DNA of 47,579 bases. Source: Polaribacter porphyrae (lineage in GTDB: Bacteria; Bacteroidota; Bacteroidia; Flavobacteriales; Flavobacteriaceae). Within the stretch, counting starts at the first letter, position 1. Each line of letters begins with the position of its first letter. A model generated the notes under the pieces. That model was not told the origin of the DNA. It saw only the letters and a list, made by a program, of their open reading frames with translations, and ran no database searches. Location of the stretch: contig NZ_MSCN01000001.1 in the NCBI RefSeq assembly GCF_002954685.1, positions 3,146,920 to 3,194,498 of the forward strand. The letters are read 5' to 3'. Below are positions 46,638 through 47,579 of this stretch, in pieces. The position numbers and the translations under genes were made by a program.

Positions 46638-46991
46638 TTATTTAACTGTAAAACTATTTGTTGTGTAATTGGTTTGGTAACCTGAATTACTTGCTTTTAC
46701 ACGCCATTCATAAGAACCTACATCTAATTCTTTTGTAATAATTGAAGATGTGGTTACAGAATCTAGAACAATTTGATTTGCTTGGTTAAAGCTTGGCGAT
46801 GCTATCTGAATGTTATATTCGCTTGCATCTATAACTTCTTCCCAATTAAATTGAATGCTTCCAGTTACTACTTCAGCATTATTTGTTGGAGCTAGAAGAA
46901 TAACTTTTGTATCAGAAATATCTTCAATAAAAATTGCTTCACAGCTAATGAATATAAATAGCAATAATATGGGGTAAATTAATCTTTTCAT
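46638..46991 (-). CDS. Small lipoprotein with fibronectin III-like domain
   Basis: About 117 residues from the ATG at 46991; an ATG 13 codons upstream is in frame, but the downstream one gives a clean lipobox signal sequence (MKRLIYPILLLFIFISC). The rest is one fibronectin-type beta sandwich (LLAPTNNAEVVTGSIQFNW, VGSYEWRVKASN). It is the first gene of the secretion operon, 12 bases before gspD. A pilotin-like or scaffold role is possible; neither has sequence support beyond position. Confidence 0.7.
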   Translation of the reverse strand: MKRLIYPILLLFIFISCEAIFIEDISDTKVILLAPTNNAEVVTGSIQFNWEEVIDASEYNIQIASPSFNQANQIVLDSVTTSSIITKELDVGSYEWRVKASNSGYQTNYTTNSFTVK

Positions 46992-47046
46992 TTTCTTAAT
47001 AACAATTATAATAAGACCTAAAAATAACAAATAATTATTATTTTAG

Positions 47047-47054
47047 TACTTTTG
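47047..47054 (+). promoter_or_regulatory. Candidate -7 element for gspG
   Basis: TACTTTTG matches TAnnTTTG. A start site a few bases on would leave about 20 bases before the ATG at 47084, and only a handful before the ATG at 47069, which favours the later start. No -33 TTTG is seen. Confidence 0.4.
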
Positions 47055-47083
47055 ATTGAGTTAAATATATGTATTGCTATTTT

Positions 47084-47503
47084 ATGAAAGAAAAAAAGCT
47101 TTATTTAAAACAAAAATTAGAAGCCTTTAACATGCAAGAACTTCTTGTAGTTCTTGTTATTATTGGTATCTTAATCTTAATTGCGTTGCCTAACTTAATG
47201 CCTATAATCTCTAAAACTAAAGCTTTAGAAGCCCAAAATCATTTGGTACATTTATATGGTTTACAAAGAAATCACTTTTTTATGTATTCTAAATATTCTA
47301 AAGATTTAAATGCCATTGATTTCCTATCTGAAAAAACTGTTAAAAATGGAGGTTCTGCAAATTATGAGTATGAAATAATACAAGCAACAAATAATTCTTT
47401 TAAGGCGAAAGCCATTGCTGTTACAGATTTTGATGGTGATGGAGTTTTTAATGTTTGGGAGATTGACCAAGATAAGAAGTTAGTGGAGGTGGTTAAGGAT
47501 TGA
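47084..47503 (+). CDS. gspG: Major pseudopilin GspG-like
   Basis: About 139 residues from ATG 47084; an in-frame ATG at 47069 is possible but too close to the presumed promoter. The prepilin leader ends in Ala before FNMQELLVVLVIIGILILIA, with Glu at mature position 5, and NLMPIISKTKALEAQNHL continues the helix as in GspG. Near the C-terminus DFDGDGVFNVWE has the Dx[DN]xDGxxxxxE spacing of an EF-hand-type calcium loop; GspG proteins bind calcium near their C-terminus. It is transcribed away from the operon, the only secretion gene on the plus strand. No gene is visible in the remaining 76 bases of the window. Confidence 0.83.
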   Translation: MKEKKLYLKQKLEAFNMQELLVVLVIIGILILIALPNLMPIISKTKALEAQNHLVHLYGLQRNHFFMYSKYSKDLNAIDFLSEKTVKNGGSANYEYEIIQATNNSFKAKAIAVTDFDGDGVFNVWEIDQDKKLVEVVKD

Positions 47504-47579
47504 TGATTCAAATTTGTTATTCTTCATAAATTTTATACAAGTTTAAGTAGATGCAAAATGACTAGACATAATAAAACAT

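Noticed and set aside
46638..47030. Longer version of the fibronectin-like lipoprotein from ATG 47030.
   Set aside because: The longer start puts a second hydrophobic stretch ahead of a perfect lipobox signal sequence; the start at 46991 is better.

Overview
The window looks like a chromosomal segment of a marine member of the Flavobacteriaceae (Polaribacter/Tenacibaculum-like). The evidence is the very AT-rich DNA, the Bacteroidota promoter motif TTTG-N19-TAnnTTTG in front of the tRNA gene, a type IX secretion sorting domain, an alginate-lyase-like protein, and flavobacterial RHS proteins. The species call is an inference.

Region 1 (1-12352) is mostly housekeeping: a VOC protein, a PL7-type lyase, a Pif1-like helicase, a T9SS cargo protein behind lnt (ending at a clear terminator), a 7TM-LuxR regulator, the sucA-odhB pair for 2-oxoglutarate dehydrogenase, and tRNA-Asn(GTT) with its own promoter and terminator.

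Region 2 (12353-37210) is an accessory island. It starts just after the tRNA with a RelE/ParE-type toxin-antitoxin pair, the N-terminal stub of a tyrosine recombinase, a palindrome cluster, an orphan RHS toxin tip followed by a frameshifted lipoprotein gene, a second ParE pair and an IS1-family transposase. Two paralogous minus-strand RHS modules follow. Each has an RHS-A protein (SpvB-like start, no toxin tip), an RHS-B protein 5 bases later (DUF6443-type start, RHS core, variable toxin tip) and a small overlapping gene that probably encodes immunity. Module 1 (16572-24690) has a toxin-44-like tip and a three-helix membrane protein. Module 2 (27068-36247) has an HExxH metallopeptidase-like tip and a lipoprotein. 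They are separated by a DDE insertion sequence and by a copy of the 3' end of gspF. That copy shows that module 2 and its flanking IS elements lie between the real gspF and a leftover gspF tail that used to sit directly upstream of module 1.

Region 3 (37211-47503) is a compact type II secretion-like operon on the minus strand: lipoprotein, secretin (gspD), GspL/PilMN-like, GspM/PilO-like, prepilin peptidase, gspE, GspC/PilP-like, a GspK-like protein, two minor pseudopilins and gspF. The major pseudopilin gspG is divergent at the far end.

The most interesting aspect is the joint layout: a secretion operon whose last gene, gspF, is the boundary at which interchangeable RHS toxin/immunity modules have been stacked, with IS ends piled up just behind the immunity genes. 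Whether this type II system exports the RHS proteins is a hypothesis that the sequence alone cannot settle.
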